Assembly (NCBI GenBank): GCA_016783565.1 | Contig: JADHWI010000017.1 | Span: 1 to 47,627, forward strand | Direction of reading: 5' to 3' | DNA length: 47,627 bases | Origin: Kiritimatiellia bacterium | GTDB lineage: Bacteria; Verrucomicrobiota; Kiritimatiellia; UBA8416; JADHWI01 | In this document: positions 35,956 to 43,600 of the stretch, in pieces | Position numbering within the stretch: the stretch's first letter is position 1 | Layout of the letters: every line of letters starts with the position of its first letter | Made by a program: the position numbers and the translations under genes | Notes under the pieces: model-generated | The model's database searches: none | Told to the model about the DNA's origin: nothing | Seen by the model: the letters and a program-made list of their open reading frames with translations, nothing else

Positions 35956-37507
35956 CCGATCCAGATATGGTGTGGTTTGTGTGTGGATGGGTTGCGTGGT
36001 CTTATTGTTTCTTGCGGGCTGTGCAACTCGGCAGCCTGAAGTGGATTGGAAGCGCCCTCCGGCGTTTTCTGATCAGCCGGAAACACAGTCTGTTTTGCGT
36101 GAAACAAAACGTCCTGATGGTCCTTTGACCATTGCCGATGCGGTTCGTATGGCGATACTGTCTAACGTTGAGGTACGGTCTGCGGAGGCGGATTTGTTGG
36201 TTCGGGAGCGTCAGGTGACGACGGTTAAACGTTTGCGCCGCGATCCGGAATTGCGTCTGTCGTATGGGGAGGCGGAAGGGGACGCGATTCGGAATCGGGT
36301 GACCAGTACGACGCGGTCTTACACCGTTCCTGTTCCGCTCACCGTGCCGGCCTCCTCGAGCAGCACAAGCAGTTTTGAGGATGACGATCGTGATGGCTAT
36401 GAGGTCGCCTTGCGCGTATTTCCGCGAAATCCCTGGGAGCAATCAGCGCGGGTATCCCGGGCCCAGGCTGAATTGCATGCCGCGGAAGCCGCACTCTCGG
36501 CGGCTAAGACTCTCGTGATTGTGGAGGTGAGTCGAGCGTTTGCGACGTTGCAGTTTGCAGAACAGGACGTGATGCTGGCTGAGGCATTGGTGGATGCCCG
36601 TTTAATCAGCGCTGATCATGCACGCGAGCTGGAAGCGCAGGGGCAGATTACACTGTTGGATAAGGCGCAGGCATTGTCGCGTTACTTGCGTGCTCTTTCG
36701 GATCTGTCCCGATCTGTAGAAACACGCGATGAGGCTCGTGCGATGCTGGCGGGCTTGTTGCGAGTGACGACGGATGATATCCAAGTTGCTTGGGATGGTT
36801 TGCCTTTGGCACATGCATCGATGGAAAACTTTTCGGACGAGAAGCTTGAAGAGATAGGCTTGGCCGCACGGGCTGACATTGCTCAGCTTGGGTGGGAGAG
36901 AGTGGCGGTTCAGGCTTCAGTCAAAGAGCTTAAAGCGGCATATATTCCTTGGATTGGTCATGTTCAAGCCTCTTATGGCGAACGCTCAAATAGTGCTCGC
37001 CGCAACTCCACAGGTTCGGAGTTGGACCCGCTTGAAGCGGTGACCACGACATCTTCTGACACGCTGGATATCGAGGGTGATCAGGAGGAGTGGGAGATTA
37101 GTGCTGCGATGAGTTTGCCTGTCTTTAGTTGGTGGGCACAGGAGCATCGCGTGGCGCAGGCGGAGTATGAGCAGGCTTGCATTCTGGAAGAGCAAGGCAT
37201 GCGCCAGATGTGCAATGATATTCGTGCGGCACGGAGCCGGTTGGCCTCCCTGGCCAAGCAGCGGAAAGATTTCAGTGATGTGGCCTCACCGGTAGTCGGC
37301 GAGCTGAAGGAGATCATTCGCGTTGGAGAAAAGCTGGACTCATTGCCGCCTGCAGAATTTGCACGATTGCGGGAGCAGGTCATCGAGACGCGACGTCTGA
37401 CCTTGCAAGCGGATAAGGTTCGTGCCATGGCTGAGCTTGATCTGTGTGTGGCTCTTGGCGGCGCAAATTTGTGGCCCGACGAGCTCTTCCAGATCGAAGG
37501 CGAGTGA
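35945..37507 (+). CDS. TolC-family outer-membrane lipoprotein
   Basis: 520 residues. Signal peptide with lipobox LFLAGC, so it is lipid-modified. Two outer-membrane-efflux repeats with heptad-rich helices: RAQAELHAAEAALSAAK near residue 175 and a second set after VFSWWAQEHRVAQAEYEQA near residue 400. A Ser/Asp-rich insertion (ASSSSTSSFEDDDRDG) lies between the first strands and helices. Channel for export across the outer membrane; here it is tied to the HlyD adaptor by gene overlap and thus to the VTC/DUF4956 pair. A bidirectional terminator follows 137 bases downstream. Confidence 0.9.
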   Translation: MRCNRSRYGVVCVWMGCVVLLFLAGCATRQPEVDWKRPPAFSDQPETQSVLRETKRPDGPLTIADAVRMAILSNVEVRSAEADLLVRERQVTTVKRLRRDPELRLSYGEAEGDAIRNRVTSTTRSYTVPVPLTVPASSSSTSSFEDDDRDGYEVALRVFPRNPWEQSARVSRAQAELHAAEAALSAAKTLVIVEVSRAFATLQFAEQDVMLAEALVDARLISADHARELEAQGQITLLDKAQALSRYLRALSDLSRSVETRDEARAMLAGLLRVTTDDIQVAWDGLPLAHASMENFSDEKLEEIGLAARADIAQLGWERVAVQASVKELKAAYIPWIGHVQASYGERSNSARRNSTGSELDPLEAVTTTSSDTLDIEGDQEEWEISAAMSLPVFSWWAQEHRVAQAEYEQACILEEQGMRQMCNDIRAARSRLASLAKQRKDFSDVASPVVGELKEIIRVGEKLDSLPPAEFARLREQVIETRRLTLQADKVRAMAELDLCVALGGANLWPDELFQIEGE

Positions 37508-37643
37508 TGCTCGATTCGGGGCAGATGTAAATGCAGCCCAGAATATAGCGGCCGCTTCCCCAATTTGTTCTCCTTGGTGAAAGAGGAAGGGAAGCCTTTT
37601 CCGTATGGGACGCCATTCTCCTGATTGTGCGGAAGACCCACAA

Positions 37644-37676
37644 AAAAAGCCCTGACATAATCAGTCAGGGCTTTTT
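37644..37676. terminator. Bidirectional terminator between tolC-like gene and rubredoxin
   Basis: AAAAAGCCCTGAC (37644-37656) and GTCAGGGCTTTTT (37664-37676) form a perfect 13-bp stem with a 7-base loop and A/T runs on both sides. It closes the rightward VTC cluster and the leftward rubredoxin gene. Confidence 0.93.
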
Positions 37677-37694
37677 CTGAATTTTGAATAGAGG

Positions 37695-37853
37695 TTAGTC
37701 GATAGTGGAAAAATCGTCTTTGCCGGCTCCGCATTCCGGGCAGACCCAGTCGTCTGGGATATCTTTAAACGCGGTTCCAGGTTCAATCCCACTGTCAGGG
37801 TCACCAACAGCCGGGTCATAGATATAGCCGCAAACGTCACACTCGTACTTCAT
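37695..37853 (-). CDS. Rubredoxin
   Basis: 52 residues from ATG at 37853. This start has GGAG seven bases upstream, gives the standard rubredoxin length and lies downstream of a good promoter; the longer frame to 37961 begins upstream of that promoter. Both iron-binding pairs are present: CDVCGY and [11 protein letters not shown]. It is a cytosolic one-electron carrier, usually for anaerobic oxygen or peroxide reduction. It is transcribed alone. Confidence 0.97.
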   Translation of the reverse strand: MKYECDVCGYIYDPAVGDPDSGIEPGTAFKDIPDDWVCPECGAGKDDFSTID

Positions 37854-37910
37854 CGCCATTCTCCTGCAGAAGAGGTCACTGTCGCCCAATGCGAAAGCGT
37901 TATTTGCGGC

Positions 37911-37939
37911 ACTATAGAGAAGCGCTCTGATAAGGACAA
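37911..37939 (-). promoter_or_regulatory. Promoter of rubredoxin gene
   Basis: On the minus strand TTGTCC (37939-37934), a 17-base spacer and TATAGT (37916-37911), 58 bases before the rubredoxin ATG. Near-consensus. Confidence 0.65.
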
Positions 37940-38033
37940 TGATTTTTCGAGATGAATACAATTATTTGTTTCTGCGGATCTATTCAAGCCCCGGTTGTAC
38001 TCAGAAATTCCGTAATTGGGGATAGTTTACGGG

Positions 38034-39131
38034 TTAAGTAGCGGTGCCGTCTCCGTTTGTTGGTACTTTGATGTTTGCTTTTTCAAAGCGGGTTGCCATG
38101 TCATCTTTATCCACTGCTTTGAGGTATGCCTCGGCAGCATCGACCGTACCGTTGATAACGAGATTCGTGAGGGATTCGTTCAGCATAACCATGCCTTTGT
38201 TTTTGCCTACTTGCATGGCGGATGCCACCTGGTGCAGTTTGCCGTCTCGAATCATGGAGGAGATGGCCCGGTCCACGAGAAGGACTTCCAGTGCCGCGAC
38301 TCGCCCTTTGGGTTTCCGTTTGCACAGTGTCTGAGCAACCACGCCCTTGAGGGAGTTTGCAAGCATGGTGCGGATTTGGTTTTGTCGATTGGCGGGAAAC
38401 GCGTCGATGATCCGGTCAACGGTACTGATTGCCGTGTTGGTGTGCAGGGTGCCGAACACCAGATGCCCGGTCTCGGCGGTTTCGATGGCAATCTCAATGG
38501 TTTCCAAATCTCGCATCTCGCCGACCATAACCACGTCGGGGTCCTGGCGCAGCGCTGCACGCAGGGCTGTGGAGAAACTACTCGTGTGGCGTTTTATCTC
38601 CCTCTGATTGATCAGGCACATCTTCTCCTTGTGGACAAATTCAATCGGGTCTTCAATCGTAATGATGTGATCGGGGCGTGTCGCGTTGATGAGATCGATC
38701 ATAGCGGCCAGGGTGGTACTCTTGCCGCTTCCCGTGGGACCGGTCACGACCACAAGTCCTTTGGATAGATAACAGAAATTCCGTATACCCTCGGGTAGGT
38801 TCAGTTGGTCCGCACTCAGTATTTCAGCGGGGATAATGCGAAAGACGGCACCCATGCCGATTCTGTCTCTGAACACATTGGCCCTTAACCGGGCCTGCCC
38901 GGGCAATTCATAGGCAAAATCCGTATCATTTGTCTCTGAAAATTCTTTCAGATTTCGCTCGGGCATAATTTCTGTGATGAAGTGCTCCATGTCGGCATCT
39001 TCGATGATGGGCAGATCCAGAGTCTGCATTTCACCGCTTTCGCGGATCATGGGGCGTCGTCCGGCAGACAAATGGAGATCGCTGCCTTCTGCATCTAAAA
39101 GCATTTTAAAAAGTGCATCAATTTCGGCCAT
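38034..39131 (-). CDS. pilT: Twitching-motility retraction ATPase
   Basis: 365 residues, strong AAGGAG seven bases before the ATG. Hexameric ATPase that retracts type IV pili. Motifs in order: SDLHLSAGRRPMIR at the N-terminus, Walker A VVTGPTGSGKSTTLAAMID, the acidic box IITIEDPIEFVH, Walker B RQDPDVVMVGEMRD and the His box TGHLVFGTLHT. Where canonical PilT has AIRNLIRE, this protein has ISSMIRDGKLHQV, so it may be a PilT paralogue. Single gene, no other pilus genes adjacent. Confidence 0.93.
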   Translation of the reverse strand: MAEIDALFKMLLDAEGSDLHLSAGRRPMIRESGEMQTLDLPIIEDADMEHFITEIMPERNLKEFSETNDTDFAYELPGQARLRANVFRDRIGMGAVFRIIPAEILSADQLNLPEGIRNFCYLSKGLVVVTGPTGSGKSTTLAAMIDLINATRPDHIITIEDPIEFVHKEKMCLINQREIKRHTSSFSTALRAALRQDPDVVMVGEMRDLETIEIAIETAETGHLVFGTLHTNTAISTVDRIIDAFPANRQNQIRTMLANSLKGVVAQTLCKRKPKGRVAALEVLLVDRAISSMIRDGKLHQVASAMQVGKNKGMVMLNESLTNLVINGTVDAAEAYLKAVDKDDMATRFEKANIKVPTNGDGTAT

Positions 39132-39171
39132 GAATAAACTCCTTGATGTTGAACCTATAAACGGCAGTCAA

Positions 39172-39261
39172 AATATAGAAAGCGATGAAAAGCACTATAA
39201 ATATTGATTTTTTCTCTTATAGCATCTTCACCCATTAGGTGAAGATGAAGCTTTCTATATT
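39172..39261. repeat. Nested inverted repeats upstream of pilT
   Basis: Outer arms AATATAGAAAGC (39172-39183) and GCTTTCTATATT (39250-39261) are exact complements. Inside lies a hairpin, CATCTTCACC (39223-39232) with GGTGAAGATG (39238-39247). The element sits 41 bases upstream of the pilT ATG, within the 420-bp gene-free stretch 39132-39551, and is AT-rich. It could be a regulatory site or a small remnant mobile element. Confidence 0.6.
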
Positions 39262-39349
39262 TTCCCCTTTCAGGTTGACGATTTTTCCGCATCTGCTGTG
39301 TTCCGTGCCGTTCGGCATAGTTACTATAGCTGAACAACACGCGCCCCCG

Positions 39350-39381
39350 CCTGCCCCCGACCAGTCGGGAGGGCGGGCAGG
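39350..39381. other. GC-rich imperfect hairpin
   Basis: CCTGCC (39350-39355) pairs with GGCAGG (39376-39381). CCCGAC and GTCGGG (39356-39361, 39364-39369) pair inside, with a bulge on the right arm. Composition differs from its AT-rich neighbour. Possibly a dispersed intergenic repeat; one clear copy here. Confidence 0.45.
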
Positions 39382-39496
39382 TTGCAGCTACGGCAAACTT
39401 GTCAACTACCGAATATAGGTGGAAACACGTCGTCTACGTTACAGGAACGTTTTGCGTGATGCAACTGCGAGGAATGAGATTTCCTGCGCGTTAGGT

Positions 39497-39525
39497 TTGA
39501 CGTTTAAGACGAACTTCCTGATAAG
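39497..39525 (+). promoter_or_regulatory. Promoter candidate for the gre-like gene
   Basis: TTGACG (39497-39502), 17-base spacer, GATAAG (39520-39525), 27 bases before the GTG start at 39552. Confidence 0.4.
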
Positions 39526-39551
39526 TATGGGAGCGCGACCGAAGGGAATCC

Positions 39552-40049
39552 GTGAGTGTATCAGGCATGACAAAAAAAGAGATCCATCAAGGTTTTATTG
39601 ATCAGCTCGAAAAGGAGCTGTCGGCTATCACGGCGTCCGCCAAGCGTTCTTTTGCGACGGCGACTGATGAGGAGCATCATGCGGAAGGCAAATATGACAC
39701 GTTCAGCCTGGAATCCTCTTATCTTGCCCGTGGGCAGGCGAAGCGGGTGAAAGAGTTGACCGATGCCTTGGATCGCTTACAGGTGTTGCCATTGAAAGAT
39801 CTGGATGCCACGATGCCGATTCACCTTAGTGCCCTGGTTCGATTGAAAGCAAGCAATGGCGAGGAGCGGACGTTGTTTGTTGGTCCAGCCGCAGGTGGAG
39901 AAACCATCACCGTGGACGGAAACGCTATCATGATGATTACCACAAGTTCTCCAATGGGGCGCGCGGTCCTTGGTAAGACAGTGGGTGACACTTTTGATAT
40001 GAGATTAGGAATTGATGTTCAGACTTTTACTGTGTTGTCAGTGGAGTAA
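39552..40049 (+). CDS. GreA/GreB-family elongation-factor-like protein
   Basis: 165 residues from GTG at 39552, with GAAGGG at normal distance; ATG at 39567 has no site. The N-terminal half is a charged coiled coil (KEIHQGFIDQLEKELSAI, GQAKRVKELTDALDRL) and the C-terminal half a small FKBP-like domain with LFVGPAAGGETI and SPMGRAVLGKTVGDTFDM, where the Gre signature SPxG-x-AL-x-G-x-xxGD is plain. The basic tip residues of GreA are not obvious, so it may be a Gre paralogue that binds RNA polymerase in another way. It is followed two bases later by the rluA-type gene. Confidence 0.85.
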   Translation: MSVSGMTKKEIHQGFIDQLEKELSAITASAKRSFATATDEEHHAEGKYDTFSLESSYLARGQAKRVKELTDALDRLQVLPLKDLDATMPIHLSALVRLKASNGEERTLFVGPAAGGETITVDGNAIMMITTSSPMGRAVLGKTVGDTFDMRLGIDVQTFTVLSVE

Positions 40050-40054
40050 GCGTG

Positions 40055-40753
40055 ATGCCAGGCGAAGAATCTTTCAAACGTCCATCTAAAAGACATCAGC
40101 CCAGAGGGCTTCCCATACTCTATGAGGATCGTGATATTCTGGTGGTGAATAAGGCGCATGGTTTGTTGACCGTGAGTAATGACAAAGTTAAAGAGAACAC
40201 CGCTTACTATCTCTTAACGGCGTATGTTCGGAAGGGGAATCAAAAGTCACGAAATCGAATATTTATCGTGCATCGTCTAGACCGGGAAACATCCGGAGTC
40301 ATCGTGTTTGCCAAGACGCCCCAGGTCAAGCGATTCTTACAGGACGAGTGGTCGGGATTCAAAAAAACCTACTATGCTGTGGTTCATGGTGCCCCGCCTG
40401 AGAAGGAAGGGGTCATCACGTCGTACCTTGCCCAGAACAGTGCTTTCAATATGTATTCTGTATCCGATTCCCGGAAAGGGAAGCTTGCCAGGACGGGATA
40501 TCGAGTGGTGAAGCAATCTGAAAAATATAGTCTGCTGGAAATCAATTTACTTACAGGTAGAAAAAATCAGATCCGGGTGCATTTGTCTGAAAAGGGGTGT
40601 CCGGTAGTGGGTGATAAGAAGTATGGAACGAAGGAGAAAGGCATTCGGCGCCTTGCTCTTCATGCCGCCTCGCTGACGATATTGCATCCCCATACGAAAG
40701 AAGAAATGACCTTTGAGGCAAAAGTCCCAGCACACTTTCGCTCGCTGATTTAG
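40055..40753 (+). CDS. RluA-family RNA pseudouridine synthase
   Basis: 232 residues from ATG at 40055 (GTG at 40052 is the alternative; GGAG lies 5-8 bases upstream of either). Converts specific uridines in rRNA or tRNA to pseudouridine. The catalytic segment is FIVHRLDRETSGVIVFAKT with the essential aspartate. ILVVNKAHGLLTV, YYAVVHGAPP, LLTGRKNQIRVHL and LALHAASLTI complete the fold. No S4 domain precedes the core, so it is a short RluA/RluC-core type; the target base is not predictable. Confidence 0.92.
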   Translation: MPGEESFKRPSKRHQPRGLPILYEDRDILVVNKAHGLLTVSNDKVKENTAYYLLTAYVRKGNQKSRNRIFIVHRLDRETSGVIVFAKTPQVKRFLQDEWSGFKKTYYAVVHGAPPEKEGVITSYLAQNSAFNMYSVSDSRKGKLARTGYRVVKQSEKYSLLEINLLTGRKNQIRVHLSEKGCPVVGDKKYGTKEKGIRRLALHAASLTILHPHTKEEMTFEAKVPAHFRSLI

Positions 40754-40873
40754 GCTCCCGTCGTAACACGTATGCTGACCGTTGATATCGTCTATTTAGA
40801 CGTTGCGGTATCCGGAAACAACTGTGTGAAGAATGCAGTTGCTCATTGTGCGCTCTTTCGTGATGCTGGTGTC

Positions 40874-42472
40874 ATGCATTTACTTCTTACGTCTATTCAT
40901 ATTGAAGCGTCTCCCAGAGCGGTTCCTCTTGGACCGGCGATGCTGGTATCCATGTTGCGGAGCAGGCTTTCCGGCAGATTGGATACAAGCTTGTTGAATC
41001 TCTACCTGCACCAGTCGCCATCTGAATGTGCGGATAAGATTCTGGAGGATGCTCCAGATATAGTCGGATTCTCAATGTTTGTGTGGAACCGAGATCTGAC
41101 GCTGGAAATTGCCGAACTCCTGAAGCAGAGAAAACCGGGCATGATCGTGTTTGCGGGCGGTCCTGAAGCATCTACGGACAGTACAGGTATTCTGAAGCAT
41201 GATACCATTGATTTTGTGCTGACCGGAGAATGCGAAGCGAGCATCGTTTCGGCAATGGATTATCTGCTGGAGGGGGGTGACCCCCGACAGATTTCGGAGG
41301 TCGTATCATCCGCACCCATTAAAGACCTGTCCACGTTACCTTCCCCGTTTCTGGATGGAACGCTCGACCCGCGGGGGTATGACGGCATGTTGTGGGAGCT
41401 TTCAAGGGGCTGCCCTTTCAAGTGTGACTTTTGCTATGAATCGCGTGGGACTGCGGGAACCCGACGGTTTTCCATGGAGCGCATCCGAGAAGAGTTGCGA
41501 TACTTTGTCGAGTCGGGCGTTGAGCAGGTATTCGTTCTGGACCCGACGTTCAATTACAATAAGAAGACGGCCAAGGAGATGCTTCGGCTTATCGCTGAAG
41601 AGGCACCACAGATCTATTATTTTTTTGAGGTGCGCGCTGAATCGATTGACGCAGAAATGGCCGAGCTGTTTGCATCCATAGATTGCTCGCTTCAAATCGG
41701 GCTGCAAAGTGCATCCAACACGGTACTTAAGCATATTAATCGGGGCATTGATCCCGTCGATTTTGAGAGTAAGATTCTTCTGCTGCACGAGGCAGGGGTC
41801 GTGTATGGGTTTGATCTGATATACGGGTTGCCCGGCGATTCGTTCAAAGGGTTCTGCAAGAGCTTGGATTTTGCCGTGAACTTCATTCCGAATCATGTGG
41901 ACATTTTTCCGCTGGCGGTATTGCCGGGAACCAGACTGCAGGAGACGGCCTCATCGTTTGGACTCAAACACCAGCCAGGCGCACCATACCAGGTGTTATC
42001 CGCTCCGGGGTTTAACGAAACGGATATGGCCCGAGCGGAGAATATGGCGCGTGCATTCGATCTGTTTTACAATACGGGTAAAGCGGTGCCGTGGTTTGCG
42101 ATGGTTCTGCGTGCGCTTGGCATGTCACCTTCTGCCTTTATCAAGGCATTCGTCAGCAAGCTGAAAGGGCAGGAAAGCGATGACATTGTTGCGCTCCAGA
42201 AGGCTTTCATTCATGACATTTTAGCACAAAAAGGGAAAGGCCATCTTGCCGCCGTTGCGGTGGATCTCATTGCGTATTTTGGTGAATTAGAAGCCCTGAA
42301 TGAAGAAGGAATCTCAGTGTCGTTTCAGCATAACCCCATCGACCTGCTTGAACAGTTGGAATGTGGCGTCATGGATCTGAAAGATCTCGCGGAACGGTTA
42401 CCTCTGAGCCCCTGCTCGGCATCGCTTCGCTTCTCTGACGAAGAGGCTGTAATTCAGCTCGATGTTGAATAG
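40874..42472 (+). CDS. B12-binding-domain radical SAM protein (DUF4080 type)
   Basis: 532 residues if it starts at ATG 40874, where family similarity begins (LLLTSIHIEASPRAVPLGPA). The frame is open from 40772, but the extra 34 residues look unlike protein in this family. The N-terminal ~140 residues are a cobalamin-binding-like fold (DIVGFSMFVWNRDLTLEIAE, VFAGGPEAS). Then comes WELSRGCPFKCDFCYESRG with the C-x3-C-x2-C 4Fe-4S site, FVLDPTFNYNKK and LQIGLQSASNTVLKHINRGI. A C-terminal DUF4080-like region follows. Products of such enzymes vary and this one cannot be assigned. Converges on the kdgK-like gene 13 bp away. Confidence 0.88.
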   Translation: MHLLLTSIHIEASPRAVPLGPAMLVSMLRSRLSGRLDTSLLNLYLHQSPSECADKILEDAPDIVGFSMFVWNRDLTLEIAELLKQRKPGMIVFAGGPEASTDSTGILKHDTIDFVLTGECEASIVSAMDYLLEGGDPRQISEVVSSAPIKDLSTLPSPFLDGTLDPRGYDGMLWELSRGCPFKCDFCYESRGTAGTRRFSMERIREELRYFVESGVEQVFVLDPTFNYNKKTAKEMLRLIAEEAPQIYYFFEVRAESIDAEMAELFASIDCSLQIGLQSASNTVLKHINRGIDPVDFESKILLLHEAGVVYGFDLIYGLPGDSFKGFCKSLDFAVNFIPNHVDIFPLAVLPGTRLQETASSFGLKHQPGAPYQVLSAPGFNETDMARAENMARAFDLFYNTGKAVPWFAMVLRALGMSPSAFIKAFVSKLKGQESDDIVALQKAFIHDILAQKGKGHLAAVAVDLIAYFGELEALNEEGISVSFQHNPIDLLEQLECGVMDLKDLAERLPLSPCSASLRFSDEEAVIQLDVE

Positions 42473-42485
42473 TTGGTCGTTCGCA

Positions 42486-43559
42486 TTAACGCCTGACTCT
42501 GGCGTTGCCTTCCCAGATGCTCCAGATCTGTTCTTCATCAGCAGGCTGAGCGTAATCGGTCAAAAAGGTTGTGGCAAGGGCTCCGCTGGCCCATCCGAAT
42601 TGGAGCCATTTCTCAGGGTTCCATTCTTTTAGAATGCCATAGAGCAGGCCGCCTACAAATCCATCTCCGCCTCCGATACGATCAAGAATGTTGATCTCTC
42701 TCGGTTCGGCGACGTGCCAGTTTCCATTCTCCTCCATGATGGCGCCCCAGAGATGGCAGTTGGCGCTGATTACCTCGCGCAATGTGGTCGCAAATACGGA
42801 TGCATTGGGATAGGTCTCTTTGACTCTACTGATCATCTCTTTGAAACTCGCAATCTCAGCGGTGACATCTTTGCCGCCCGCTTCGGGTCCCTGTATGCCG
42901 AGGCAGAGTTGGAAGTCTTCTTCGTTACCCACAAGAATGTCAGCAATGCTTGCGATCTCAGAAAAGATGTCCGCAAGCTCCTGTTCGCGGCCGGCCCACA
43001 TGGATGCCCTGTAGTTCAGGTCAAAGGAGATGCAGGTACCGTGTGTCTTTGCTGCGCGTGCCAGCTCAAGGCAGAATGTCCCCGTCTCAGGGGAGAGCGC
43101 GGCAATCAGTCCCGACATGTGAACGATCTGCACGCCGTCTTCGCCGAAGATGCGTTCCAGGTCAAAGTCTTTTGCGTTGAGCGTTCTGCCGACTTCACCG
43201 GCGCGGTCGTTGTGTACGCGCGGGCCACGAGATCCGCAACCACTGTCAGCGATGTTGAACTGGTGTCGATAACCCCAGGGGCCGCCCTGCTCGATTTCTT
43301 TGCCTTCGTAGTCCATGTGCCTGCTCTTCAGGTCGCTCTTGAGGAACTGGGCGATGGGGCTGTCTTTAACGAAGGTGGTAAGAACTTTTACCGGCAGGCC
43401 GAGGTAAGACGAAATGCTGGCCACATTGCTTTCTGCACTCGTCCCTTGCATGACATAGCGTGAGCTACTTTGAACAGGTTGACCGTTTTCAGGCGTTATT
43501 CTTATGCCTATGCTTGTCGGTACAATCAGTGAATATTTACAACCCATCTTAAGCTTCAT
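42486..43559 (-). CDS. kdgK: PfkB-family sugar kinase, probable 2-dehydro-3-deoxygluconokinase
   Basis: 357 residues from ATG at 43559 (AGGA eight bases upstream; an ATG at 43577 is also in frame). Ribokinase fold with the anion-hole/catalytic motif RIGGGDGFVGGLLYG near the end and ISFDLNYRASMW in the middle, the D-x-N-x-R-x-x-W pattern of KDG kinases. EAGGKDVTAE is a longer loop than usual. Last gene of the hexuronate operon, 41 bp after gnd. KDG would come from mannonate via UxuA, which is not in this window. A gluconate or other acid-sugar kinase activity cannot be excluded. Confidence 0.82.
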   Translation of the reverse strand: MKLKMGCKYSLIVPTSIGIRITPENGQPVQSSSRYVMQGTSAESNVASISSYLGLPVKVLTTFVKDSPIAQFLKSDLKSRHMDYEGKEIEQGGPWGYRHQFNIADSGCGSRGPRVHNDRAGEVGRTLNAKDFDLERIFGEDGVQIVHMSGLIAALSPETGTFCLELARAAKTHGTCISFDLNYRASMWAGREQELADIFSEIASIADILVGNEEDFQLCLGIQGPEAGGKDVTAEIASFKEMISRVKETYPNASVFATTLREVISANCHLWGAIMEENGNWHVAEPREINILDRIGGGDGFVGGLLYGILKEWNPEKWLQFGWASGALATTFLTDYAQPADEEQIWSIWEGNARVRR

Positions 43560-43600
43560 GATGATCTTCCTGTTCACGTATTATCCGTATGCGTCTGACG

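Noticed and set aside
37854-37961. Extended rubredoxin N-terminus
   Set aside because: The start at 37961 lies upstream of a near-consensus promoter; the 52-residue form matches the family.
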